A stretch of DNA of 41,433 nucleotides from a virus. The position numbers were made by a program, and so were the translations under genes. Below, in pieces: positions 1 through 8,618 of the stretch (position 1 is the stretch's first letter; each line of letters starts with the position of its first letter). Location of the stretch: IMG/VR virus record IMGVR_UViG_3300025141_000234, positions 1-41,433 of that record; one strand, given 5' to 3'. The notes beneath the pieces were generated by a model. That model worked only from the letters and a program-made list of their open reading frames with translations, made no database searches and was not told the DNA's origin.

Positions 1-5
1 ATTTC

Positions 6-1268
6 ATGGCTTTACCTAAACAACAAGAGTTCATGCAATCGGAAGCGGCAGAGAATTTGTATTCCGGGGCGGTACGGGCCGGCAAGAGTCGAGCTTTAAT
101 GGAGAAATGTTACCAAGAGGCGATTGATAATCCAGGCATCCGGTTGGGTGTCTTTCGTAAGGTACGAGCTACGCTATACGAAACGACCATCCGCACTTTT
201 GCTTGCGATGTTTTAGGCTGGCCCTCAATAGATGACCCTCAATCCGGCATCGTTAAACGGTGGCGCAAATCGGAACTGAAATCCACCCTTTATAATGGCT
301 CAGAGATCATTTTCTTGGGTATGGATAAGAACAGCAAGATCGGTTCTTTGGAGTTGGGTGGAGCTTTCGTTGATGAGGCTCACGAACTGGAAATTGATGA
401 TTGGAACATGATCCAGACCCGATTGAGCCAACCAGTAGTTGACAAACAACGGATGTGGGCCGCTTGCAACCCGGCCAGTCCGATGCACTGGTTGTATGAA
501 AAGTTTTTCCGTAATGCCGGTGAAAACGCCTTTTGCGTTACCACCAACAGCTTTGAGAATCCGTATCTGGGCGAAGAATATATTGCCCGATTGAAAAGGA
601 TGACCGGCAACTTCTACCGCCGGATGGCCTTGGGCGAATGGGTAGCCTTTTCTGGCTTGGTTTACGATTGCTTTGATCCTGAGCGACATATTATTGACCA
701 ACCAGAAGAAGGTAACAGCTTCAACTTGCGCTCGATTGATTTTGGTGGCCTGAATCCTCACGTCTGTCAATGGTGGCGAGTGTATCAAGATGGCCGCATG
801 GCTTTGTATCGGGAACTATATCACAGTAACATTTCGGTTCGGGCTTTCGCTGATATGATCCACCAACACCAACCCGCCAATGAGGTGATTCGGGTTACGA
901 TCAGTGACCATGATGTCAGCGACCGATTAACCTTGGCCGAGAACGGCATCCAAACACGACCGGCCTTGAAGGAGGTGCGGCAAGGCATCGAACGGACTTA
1001 TGAGAAGCTGGCTAATGGAGAGCTATTATTTTATCGAGATGCCTTGGTGGAACAAGATTGGCAACTGAAGGATGATGCCGGAGCCGTCAATCGGGTTCGA
1101 CCTCAATCCACCTTGGAAGAAATTGGTGGATACGAATGGGCCGTTACGGCTGGTATTCCCAAAGACCAACCAACCAAGAAAGACGATCATGGCATGGATG
1201 CCATGCGATATGCAGTAATGAGTTTACACCAACCACAAGCCAATTGGCGGCACGTCAGGGGCGTATAG
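6..1268 (+). CDS. terL: Terminase large subunit (DNA-packaging ATPase/nuclease)
   Basis: The packaging motor protein that cuts concatemeric DNA and pumps it into the prohead through the portal. The N-terminal ATPase shows a Walker A loop, SGAVRAGKSR, with K27, a Walker B strand, GGAFVDEAHEL, with D123 and catalytic E124, and a coupling motif, AACNPASP, near residue 152. The C-terminal RNase H-like nuclease supplies acidic residues at D245 (SIDFGG), D301 (ISDHDV) and in DDHGMDA near 393-398. At 420 residues it has the usual length and is complete. It opens the head operon; the next gene starts on the base after its stop. No small terminase is seen in the window, so that gene probably lies outside. 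Family assignment is firm; the packaging type (cos or pac) cannot be read from it. Confidence 0.96.
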   Translation: MALPKQQEFMQSEAAENLYSGAVRAGKSRALMEKCYQEAIDNPGIRLGVFRKVRATLYETTIRTFACDVLGWPSIDDPQSGIVKRWRKSELKSTLYNGSEIIFLGMDKNSKIGSLELGGAFVDEAHELEIDDWNMIQTRLSQPVVDKQRMWAACNPASPMHWLYEKFFRNAGENAFCVTTNSFENPYLGEEYIARLKRMTGNFYRRMALGEWVAFSGLVYDCFDPERHIIDQPEEGNSFNLRSIDFGGLNPHVCQWWRVYQDGRMALYRELYHSNISVRAFADMIHQHQPANEVIRVTISDHDVSDRLTLAENGIQTRPALKEVRQGIERTYEKLANGELLFYRDALVEQDWQLKDDAGAVNRVRPQSTLEEIGGYEWAVTAGIPKDQPTKKDDHGMDAMRYAVMSLHQPQANWRHVRGV

Positions 1269-1568
1269 ATGGCTAGACTACCTCGCTCGATGTATTACGA
1301 CCAATTGAAAGACCCGGTCGTCCTCCACAGTTACTGGTCCCCTCGGTACGGCACCGTCCATAAAATCCAATGCGATACCGATTTAGAGTGGCGTGACCTA
1401 ATCCAAGGTGTGCCGGATTATGATCGCGAATTGTATGAAGTTGGCAAACGCAAATTGGTAGCACCGGATTATTGCCTCTATATTTTGATCGAACGGAGAA
1501 AGATGGAAGAACTCCGAGAACGAAAATACGGTGAAACGGCAGAACGCAAGATATTTTCAGTGGGGTAA
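1269..1568 (+). CDS. Hypothetical protein between terminase and portal
   Basis: A 99-residue protein I do not recognise. It is rich in charged and aromatic residues (YYDQLKDP, SYWSPRYG, then a basic/acidic helix ERRKMEELRERKYGE near the C-terminus) and has no membrane segment or signal peptide. Its ATG directly follows the terminase stop and its stop lies two bases before the portal start, so it is tightly embedded in the head operon and probably made with packaging proteins. Position suggests a small packaging or head accessory role, but nothing in the sequence proves that. Confidence 0.75.
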   Translation: MARLPRSMYYDQLKDPVVLHSYWSPRYGTVHKIQCDTDLEWRDLIQGVPDYDRELYEVGKRKLVAPDYCLYILIERRKMEELRERKYGETAERKIFSVG

Positions 1569-1570
1569 AG

Positions 1571-3007
1571 ATGGATTTCATTACTGATTATCATTCGGAC
1601 TACACCAATTTCCAAGCCGATTGGCAATTCTATATCCAATCATATATCGGTGGCCGCGCCTATATCACTGACAGCAACCTGTTCCAACACCTGCGGGAGA
1701 GCGAACAGGATTTCAACCTCCGCTTGAAACGGGCGGTCTACACCAATTATTGCCGTTCGGTGATTGATTTGTATACCTCCTTCATTTTTGGGGTGGAAAC
1801 CCATGTTATGCGGGATTTCGAAGGTGATCAATATTACCTCGATTTCAGTCGTGACGTGGATTTACGCGGCAATACCATCGACGATTTCATGCAACAGGTC
1901 GCCACCTATACCCAAGTTTATGGCTTTTGTGGCATTTTGGTCGACTCGCCGCCCCGTGATGACTCCATCTTGACCTTACGCGACCAACAGGATTCCGGCC
2001 TCCGGCCTTACCTTTGTATCTACCAGCCGGTCGATATAGTCAACTGGTCATTGGATCGGTTCGGCCAGTTGCTATGGGTCAGGTTACGCGAAACCGTCAC
2101 CGATAATGTCGACCCATTTGAAGAGACGGAGGAGGAGGTCGTATTTCGGACTTTCACCCGTGATGAATGGTTTTTGCATGACGATCAGGGAGAGCTAATC
2201 GAACAAGATACTCATGGTTTGCAACGAGTGCCTTTTGTCTTGGCCTATTTTCAACGGCATCCTCAATACCCGTTGATCGGGTTGAGCCAGTTAGTGGACA
2301 TCGCACCCATCAACCGTTTATTGACTAACATTAGCAGTTATATTGACGAGTTCGTAGCCAAGCAAGCCTTCCCTTTCTTGGCCGCTAGTGACAATCCAAT
2401 GGCGGCTAACGATCAGGAAGAAGAGGCCATTATTTCGGCCAGTAACGTCTTTCAATATCCCCAAGGTGGCCAACCGCCAGCTTACGTTAGCCCGCCCACC
2501 GATCCGGCTGAGTTCATGCAGAGCTTTTCCAGTGATTTCCTGATCCAACAAATCTTGAGAGCCGCTCATCTGGATCATCGGGCTTTAGCCGAACAGTCAG
2601 GGGTGGCCAAACAGTACGATTTCCATCAGCTGAACCATGTTTTGAGCCGCTTCAGTCGTAACCTGGAGATGGCTGAATCTCAGATAATGTCCGTCTACCA
2701 TCGTTGGACCGGTCAGGATTTGGAGTTAGGGCAGATAGATTATCCCGACACTTTCGAGATCGAATCCATCAGTCAAGCCTTAGCCAACAGCAAATTGGTG
2801 CGTGAAATTTTCGGTGATAAATCTCCCACCTTCACCAGCGAACATCTGCATCGGATGGCCCGACGGTTAGCTCCCAAACTGGAACAAGATGTGGCCGGCA
2901 CCATCGCTGAAGAGTTGGAAGGAAGTGCTACCAACGATTCGCAAGCCTTGGCCTTTATGGCTGAGATGGAAGAGTTCGGGGATAACGGACAACCAGAAAC
3001 AGAATGA
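1571..3007 (+). CDS. Portal protein
   Basis: The dodecameric ring at the capsid vertex through which DNA enters and leaves. The 478-residue length, the position between terminase and the MuF minor head protein, and the sequence character all fit. There is an N-terminal segment with SVIDLYTSFIFG, a central crown region rich in Asp/Glu, a stretch PFVLAYFQRHPQYPLIGLSQLVDIAPINRLL typical of the stem and wing helices of DUF4055-type portals, and an acidic C-terminus. The start at 1571 follows GGGGTAAAG, an acceptable ribosome binding site. The stop overlaps the next start as ATGA, implying translational coupling to the MuF gene. I identify it from overall pattern and synteny; portals have no single catalytic motif. 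Confidence 0.88.
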   Translation: MDFITDYHSDYTNFQADWQFYIQSYIGGRAYITDSNLFQHLRESEQDFNLRLKRAVYTNYCRSVIDLYTSFIFGVETHVMRDFEGDQYYLDFSRDVDLRGNTIDDFMQQVATYTQVYGFCGILVDSPPRDDSILTLRDQQDSGLRPYLCIYQPVDIVNWSLDRFGQLLWVRLRETVTDNVDPFEETEEEVVFRTFTRDEWFLHDDQGELIEQDTHGLQRVPFVLAYFQRHPQYPLIGLSQLVDIAPINRLLTNISSYIDEFVAKQAFPFLAASDNPMAANDQEEEAIISASNVFQYPQGGQPPAYVSPPTDPAEFMQSFSSDFLIQQILRAAHLDHRALAEQSGVAKQYDFHQLNHVLSRFSRNLEMAESQIMSVYHRWTGQDLELGQIDYPDTFEIESISQALANSKLVREIFGDKSPTFTSEHLHRMARRLAPKLEQDVAGTIAEELEGSATNDSQALAFMAEMEEFGDNGQPETE

Positions 3008-6000
3008 GTATTTCGGCTTATCAGCAGTCTATTTTTAAGTCGAGGGCTATACCCCTCAAAGCCACTCAATCGGTAGAAGAACGACAGTTAATGGCCTTAG
3101 AAATGGCCTCCTCGCAGTTGACGGCTTTAATAACTCAAATGACAGAATCGGGTGAATTGAGTGAGGAGGAGGCGATAGATCGCGAATTATATTTAGCCAA
3201 GAAAACTGCCATCCAAAACCTGATGACCCGATTGGGGACTGGTATTAGTGTCGATATATCGGACTCAGTGAAGTCAGTAACCGAAGAAACAACGGCTTTG
3301 ATGGAATTGGTTACTGGCGATTTGGTTAGCGAGGACGATCAAGAGGTGGATTTGAGCAATTTCGCCGGAATCCCGCAAACAGTGCTGGCCGATTATGCTA
3401 GCCGGGTGGATGTCGAAGGGTTGAAAATTAGCCCTGATATATGGGCCAACAACCAAACAGCCTTGATCGAGAACCAAGTTATGTCAGCTATCGTCAGAGG
3501 CCAAAGTGCTATTAGCCTAGCTCAAAATCTGGAGAAGTTTGTACTTGGTGGTTCGATAGGTATGGGCCACAGTATCGCCTACAAAACGATGCGCTTGGCT
3601 CGGACGGAAATAAATACCGCTTACCACGAAAGCCGCCGTTTGAGTGCTATGGCTAGTCCGGTAGTACAAGGGATGGTATGGAAACTAAGTAACCGACACC
3701 CGAAATGGGATGTCTGCGACCTATTAGCCGAACAGGATTTATATGGTATGGGACAAGGCGTTTATCCGTCCGCGCAATTACCCCCCAAACCACATCCGAA
3801 TTGTATTTGTTACACGATGGATGATTTGCGAGATCCTGTTTTGTGGGATTCACCGAAACCGGCCATAGCCTTGAAAGGCGATCCTTCCCAATTTCGGCCT
3901 AAGGGTGTGGGGACAGAAGCATCCATCAATAAACAATATCAAATGTTCGATGCTCTGATCCGAAAATCAGCCGAGGCCGACGAGAGGGTAGTGGTTAGTC
4001 CTAAGCCAATACCACTGACTGAGCCACTGGTCATAAAAGAAGCCGAAGTGGCCCAACTCTGGGATACAGATGTGTTTGATGGTGCGGGTGTTCCGGTCAA
4101 GAAGGTATTTGATACCGGTTATCAAGATCTCACCACCCTGCTTCGCTGGATGATAGATAACCCCGGTCATTCATTGACCCAATTACACGACCAGTGGATC
4201 GGATTTAGCCCCAAGGCCAAATCAGCTGATAATGAGACCCTTAAACTCGTCAAGGGGAAGCTGGAATCAATACTGGACCAATTGGCCCAGCCTGAGCGGG
4301 CAGAGACCGAGGTTGCAGTTCCTGTTTTGCCGCCGCACACCTACGAAACCGATAAGAAAATGGTGCTGGAAACTTTAGCGGATGAAGCCGAGCAATCGTA
4401 TTTGATTGACAAAGATGGGGCAATGACTGAAATCTCAAAGGGTGACCCTCACATGGGGGCAGACGCCTCAGTCAAACACCCGGATCATCCTGATTTGGTC
4501 AAAGAAGGTGCTGACCTGCATTTGGTTCACACTCATCCGATAATTTATGGCGATTTTGTAGGGCCATTATCTCCGGGAGATATTATTCAGCTGAGTAATT
4601 ATGACGGCATGAGATGGATGTCAGCCCTTTTGCCGGATGGGACTTTGATTACAGCTGAAAAGTTAGTAGATCGAAGTCTGTTTTATTGGAAAGCCAAAGA
4701 TTTAGCTGGCGATCTTCATATGAAGAAGGTAGACAAGCTCTTGGAGGGCGAACTGGCTGATAAAGCGGCCGGCGATAAGTGGGTGGCTGATCAAATGTGG
4801 GAAGCCTTGCGTCAGCTGGATAGGGATGGGTGGATAAAATTATCTATTCAAAAAGGGTATATTGACCTTGAAAAATCAGCCGAGGCCGACGAGCCGACAT
4901 CACCGGTGCCGGCTGAATTAAAAGACAAGTTGAGTTTCTCTTTATCAGATAAGGTTTATAACGATTTGCTACAGGCAGTTCGGGCCAACCCTGAGATTAT
5001 CGACACCATGGACATCGACGCTTTATCCGGAGAATGGGGGTTTATTGACCCGAAATACTCGGTCGACTACTACGCGACCGGCTGGGAATTGCAGGAAGTT
5101 ATGAAAAGCTTGGCCGCGGACGTAGCCGCTCGGCCTCCCTTAACACCCGAACCGACTCCAACACCCGAACCATCGCCCGCCGCAGAAGAACGGGTCGACA
5201 TAAGCCAATTCCTTTCAGATTCGACCGAACTTACCGAGGCGGAAAAGGGCTCCTTATCTGCGTTGATGAGCCATATCAAAGAGGATCGAATGATGGACAT
5301 TATAAATGCTATCAGGAGCGGCGTTGCGGTGGAAGCTGTTTGGGAGGGGGATGCGCATTTCGCCTTGGATCCAGCGATAGCTCTTTACCGGGAGCACAGG
5401 GATCTGGATGCGACCATCACTAAGTTGGCCATGGAGATAGATAAGTTTCATATTTCCTCATCTTGGGCAAAATTCTTGGCTGAAGAACCGTCTCCCACAC
5501 CTCCACCAGAGGGAGTCGTAGAACCGCCGGCAGGACGGGAGATAGTCATTACCCATGATCGGATAAGAGGTCTTCCAATAGACTTGGGTGAAAAAGAAAG
5601 TCTCGGTGCCTTATTAAGCCATATTGGAGAAGGGCCAATGATAGATATAATTACCCGATTAGAGGGTGGGGAAGCCATAGATTCTGTTTTATCAGCTTAT
5701 GATGGAGATGGGCTTGTCTCATATCTACGAGCTTTTAAGTTAGATGAGGCTTTAGTACGGGTTGTCTCCAACGAAATGTTCGTTGATGTAGAGGCTGACC
5801 CACCGGTTTCAGAACCGCCCCCGCCACCACCGGCAGTTCTCTCGGAACCGTCGGTCCCAGCGAAGCCGGTGGATAATGTTTATCTGGAGGTCCAAAAAGG
5901 GCTTGGTTCTAAGGCTCCTTCTGAGAAGCTGTTTAAGGAAATGGTGGAAGCGGCCAAAAAGTCGGGAGGCGATTTAGATATAGATGACATAACCAGCATT

Positions 6001-7368
6001 TGGGCCAAAACCGATGACGGACATACCAAGCTGGCCAGCTATGAATTTTTCGACTTGGAGGATCTTGTCTTTAAAGCGTCATTTATCCCAGATCCACCAC
6101 CAGCTTCAGAACCAAGCCCCAAGAAAACAGTTGATGATTTAGATTTCAGCCCGGAATGGGTGGGCGAACTAACAACTATAACCGTTGATGAGCGGGAAGC
6201 CATCGAGTATGTTAAAGGCATGTTGTCGGTCGATTTAGCCAGGATGGCTGAATTGGTGTATGACTTTGATAATGGAGTGGGGATAGATGTCGGATCACCG
6301 GAATTCAATGAGATAATACTTAATTATCTGGACTCAAATTATGTTTTAGAGGGCGATAGCCGCCGTGAGATCGCCCTGATAGCGGCTAAGGCGGTAGCTA
6401 ATAACATCGACTATTTCACTGGTGTTGTTCCTGAATTGCCGGCACCCTCTGATGAGGCGGTTGTAGAGGCAGAGCTTAGTTCAAGCCCGTTGCAGAAGTT
6501 ACAACGCCGATTTGAAGAAGGCATTGATAAGTTAGATACTTATTATTATCAGTTGCCAGAAGATGTCAGAACGAAATATGAAGCCGCGGCTGACAAATTG
6601 CGAAGTGAAGAAGTCCCAATCTCGATGAATATCCCCTTGGGGAAAACGCTAGATTTCAATAGGACTGTCTTAGATGCTTTGCTGACAGATGGCCGTTTGA
6701 AAAACTTATTTGAAACAGGAACCGGCGAAGGTTCAACTAATCAGAATCAGCGATCTGATTGGGAGAGGAACATTATAGCTTCAATGGCGGGTATGCAGAC
6801 CTATAAATCAGGCAGTCAGGTCATAAACGGTAAAGGAGCTTTGGGGGTATCAGCGGTTGAAGGTTTATATGACTCTATCCCAATTGAGGATCGACCTGTT
6901 TATGGCGCCTTTAACATTGGCAGAATCCCTGACGGAGCGGCTACGCAATATTCGGGCAGATATAATAACTCTTGGCTAGAATTAGAGAATCATGTCAAGG
7001 ACCGAACTACGATGGTAGCAGGTAATTCATCGGCAGAGCAGTCATCATTCGTGCCGGTCAACCAAGCGGAAAAAGGGTTTGTTTTGGAGGAATGGGATAC
7101 TTCAAGAGCGATTGATGATATTCAGGCAGGGAAGAAAGAAGGCTACTACCGCTATGTAGAGGCTCAAGTTTGGGGTGGTGTAGATTTGGCTCGGGACGTA
7201 AAAGCTGTTCATATTACTATCCCTTATTATGATGCTGATGATGACCCATTTGGGATGGGGCCAGAGCAGTTGAAGGTGGATATGGATAAGTTGCGAGAAT
7301 TAGGCGAGAAATATGATATTGAAATAATCACCCATCAAGAGGCTAAACCGGGGACAGGTACATACTAA
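3004..7368 (+). CDS. MuF minor head protein fused to JAMM-like and DUF3626-like domains (candidate delivered effector)
   Basis: A 1454-residue multidomain protein, several times longer than a plain MuF head morphogenesis protein. Residues about 150-290 are the MuF domain, with ARTEINTAYHESRR near 198 and the Cys/His end HPNCICY near 264. Around 445-560 lies a JAMM/JAB-like metalloprotease signature, H509-x-H511, then S523-x2-D526. The middle (about 625-1160) alternates helical modules with four Pro/Glu-rich linkers. The C-terminal 290 residues resemble DUF3626 as I remember it: LFETGTGEG at 1235, RPVYGAFNIGRIPDG, and EAQVWGGVDLARDV from 1386. MuF proteins sit inside the capsid, and MuF fusions with C-terminal toxin domains are a known class of phage-borne polymorphic toxins. 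By analogy this C-terminus may be ejected into the host. Effector function is inference; the MuF call is firm. Confidence 0.92.
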   Translation: MSISAYQQSIFKSRAIPLKATQSVEERQLMALEMASSQLTALITQMTESGELSEEEAIDRELYLAKKTAIQNLMTRLGTGISVDISDSVKSVTEETTALMELVTGDLVSEDDQEVDLSNFAGIPQTVLADYASRVDVEGLKISPDIWANNQTALIENQVMSAIVRGQSAISLAQNLEKFVLGGSIGMGHSIAYKTMRLARTEINTAYHESRRLSAMASPVVQGMVWKLSNRHPKWDVCDLLAEQDLYGMGQGVYPSAQLPPKPHPNCICYTMDDLRDPVLWDSPKPAIALKGDPSQFRPKGVGTEASINKQYQMFDALIRKSAEADERVVVSPKPIPLTEPLVIKEAEVAQLWDTDVFDGAGVPVKKVFDTGYQDLTTLLRWMIDNPGHSLTQLHDQWIGFSPKAKSADNETLKLVKGKLESILDQLAQPERAETEVAVPVLPPHTYETDKKMVLETLADEAEQSYLIDKDGAMTEISKGDPHMGADASVKHPDHPDLVKEGADLHLVHTHPIIYGDFVGPLSPGDIIQLSNYDGMRWMSALLPDGTLITAEKLVDRSLFYWKAKDLAGDLHMKKVDKLLEGELADKAAGDKWVADQMWEALRQLDRDGWIKLSIQKGYIDLEKSAEADEPTSPVPAELKDKLSFSLSDKVYNDLLQAVRANPEIIDTMDIDALSGEWGFIDPKYSVDYYATGWELQEVMKSLAADVAARPPLTPEPTPTPEPSPAAEERVDISQFLSDSTELTEAEKGSLSALMSHIKEDRMMDIINAIRSGVAVEAVWEGDAHFALDPAIALYREHRDLDATITKLAMEIDKFHISSSWAKFLAEEPSPTPPPEGVVEPPAGREIVITHDRIRGLPIDLGEKESLGALLSHIGEGPMIDIITRLEGGEAIDSVLSAYDGDGLVSYLRAFKLDEALVRVVSNEMFVDVEADPPVSEPPPPPPAVLSEPSVPAKPVDNVYLEVQKGLGSKAPSEKLFKEMVEAAKKSGGDLDIDDITSIWAKTDDGHTKLASYEFFDLEDLVFKASFIPDPPPASEPSPKKTVDDLDFSPEWVGELTTITVDEREAIEYVKGMLSVDLARMAELVYDFDNGVGIDVGSPEFNEIILNYLDSNYVLEGDSRREIALIAAKAVANNIDYFTGVVPELPAPSDEAVVEAELSSSPLQKLQRRFEEGIDKLDTYYYQLPEDVRTKYEAAADKLRSEEVPISMNIPLGKTLDFNRTVLDALLTDGRLKNLFETGTGEGSTNQNQRSDWERNIIASMAGMQTYKSGSQVINGKGALGVSAVEGLYDSIPIEDRPVYGAFNIGRIPDGAATQYSGRYNNSWLELENHVKDRTTMVAGNSSAEQSSFVPVNQAEKGFVLEEWDTSRAIDDIQAGKKEGYYRYVEAQVWGGVDLARDVKAVHITIPYYDADDDPFGMGPEQLKVDMDKLRELGEKYDIEIITHQEAKPGTGTY
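3963..3984 (+). repeat. 22-base direct repeat, left copy, in the MuF gene
   Basis: Identical to 4872-4893 and in the same frame, encoding KSAEADE at both places. It marks the left edge of the segment containing the JAMM-like domain. Confidence 0.9.
4872..4893 (+). repeat. 22-base direct repeat, right copy, in the MuF gene
   Basis: Second exact copy of 3963-3984. The two copies lie 909 bases apart, an exact multiple of three, so recombination between them would delete the JAMM-bearing segment without breaking the frame. Confidence 0.9.
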
Positions 7369-7661
7369 TGAAAATTGTAGGCGTAATGATAGGAGGGGAC
7401 GACCACAAAATTGATTCGGCTGTAATCGAATTTGATGATACTCTAGTCAATTTTTTGGATCGACGCCAAGGGTTTGTTGATGATGGGCAACGCCAACCAC
7501 AGGCTACCGGACAAGCCAGTTTTATCAAATGGACGTTCACTCAGGTTTGGCCTCCGCGAGAGATCGACAATTTAGACCAATTGAGACAGATAGCAGAACG
7601 ACCAGTATTAGAAAGCCAGTGGAGTCCGGCCGACTCGCCTGACACTTACGTCAGTTTATAG
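7368..7661 (+). CDS. Hypothetical protein translationally coupled to the MuF effector
   Basis: A 97-residue acidic protein of unknown family. It begins with a hydrophobic strand, MKIVGVMIGG, and contains FIKWTFTQVWPPREIDNL. It has no signal peptide or membrane segment. Its ATG overlaps the stop of the MuF gene in a TAATG arrangement, so it is probably translated by re-initiation and made in proportion to the large protein. That is the position an immunity protein or dedicated chaperone of a polymorphic toxin would occupy, but a simple head accessory protein is equally possible. I see no homologous motif that decides. Confidence 0.7.
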   Translation: MKIVGVMIGGDDHKIDSAVIEFDDTLVNFLDRRQGFVDDGQRQPQATGQASFIKWTFTQVWPPREIDNLDQLRQIAERPVLESQWSPADSPDTYVSL

Positions 7662-7716
7662 GATGGCCGACGGGCCTTAAACGAAGATCGACGGATCGAA
7701 AACGGAGGAACACCAA

Positions 7717-8595
7717 ATGGCAGAAACAGCAGAAGTTACCACCGAATCAATTGAGGAATCAACTGAATCGGCCACGACTACAGCCAGCCCGTCCGAAGGG
7801 ACGCAAAACACGGCACAGGATCCAAAACCTGTTTTTACAGATCAACAACAACATTGGATAGATAACCAAATTATCCCTAAGATCATCGCCCAATCCAAGC
7901 GACAACAGCAGGCCGACACCAAGGCCAGAGGGTTGGGGAAAGATGAACGGGAAGAGTTAGAACAGTTTCGGCTCCAACGAAGGGAGCAGGCCGAGCAACA
8001 AGCCTTGGATGAACAGCGAAAGCTGGAAGAGCAAGGCGAGTACAAAAGGATCATCGAAGAAAAGGATGCCCAAATCCAAAAGGCAATCGCTGATGCCCAA
8101 CAAGCCTCTGACGGTTTGCAACAGGAACGGGAATCCAATTTTGTCGAGAACCAATTGGGTTCGGCCATCTCCAGAGTCGAAGGCGGGATCATCCCTGAGA
8201 TGGTGCATATCGCCAAACAGATGCTGAAAAGCGGGGTGCCAATCTTGGCCGATAGCGATACCTATTATGCCATCAAGACCGGCAACGGGACTGATAACGG
8301 CAACTTGGAGATCCAAATCCAAGACGGTAACGGAAACCGACCTTTCAATTCTAATGGCGAATACATGTCACTGGAAGAGGCTCTGGCCGGCTTTGTAGCC
8401 CGTCATCCTAGTTTCCAACCGGCCAACTTTCGAGGTGGCGGCTCCGGTGCCAGTGGCGGCTCTAATTTGAACACTGTCCAATCCTTACAAAAAGAGCTTG
8501 ACGACCTCACAGCCCAAGCCCGTAAGTCGGGACGGTCGGGGGATCGACAAGCCATGCTGAAAAAACAGCGTGAACTCAAATCGGCGCAAGCATAA
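7717..8595 (+). CDS. Capsid scaffolding protein
   Basis: A 292-residue hydrophilic, largely helical protein directly upstream of the major capsid gene, the usual place of the scaffold. The N-terminus is Glu/Thr/Ser-rich, residues about 60-150 form a Gln/Glu/Arg-rich coiled coil (REELEQFRLQRREQAEQQ), a Gly-rich stretch (FRGGGSGASGGSN) follows near 240, and a basic helical tail (LKKQRELKSAQ) ends the protein; such tails commonly bind the capsid protein. Start choice is supported by an AACGGAGGA ribosome binding site. It should fill the prohead and leave before or during packaging. No protease gene is seen nearby, so exit without cleavage is likely. Confidence 0.85.
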   Translation: MAETAEVTTESIEESTESATTTASPSEGTQNTAQDPKPVFTDQQQHWIDNQIIPKIIAQSKRQQQADTKARGLGKDEREELEQFRLQRREQAEQQALDEQRKLEEQGEYKRIIEEKDAQIQKAIADAQQASDGLQQERESNFVENQLGSAISRVEGGIIPEMVHIAKQMLKSGVPILADSDTYYAIKTGNGTDNGNLEIQIQDGNGNRPFNSNGEYMSLEEALAGFVARHPSFQPANFRGGGSGASGGSNLNTVQSLQKELDDLTAQARKSGRSGDRQAMLKKQRELKSAQA

Positions 8596-8618
8596 TAGCC
8601 GATTAAAGGAATAACATT

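Noticed and set aside
300-788. Minus-strand frames inside the terminase gene, and similar long minus-strand frames across the head and tail genes
   Set aside because: They are antisense shadows of strongly supported genes, with no ribosome binding sites and no recognisable domains.
6440-6475. CTGATGA inside the MuF gene considered as a second hammerhead
   Set aside because: No GAAA partner or flanking stems in the right order.
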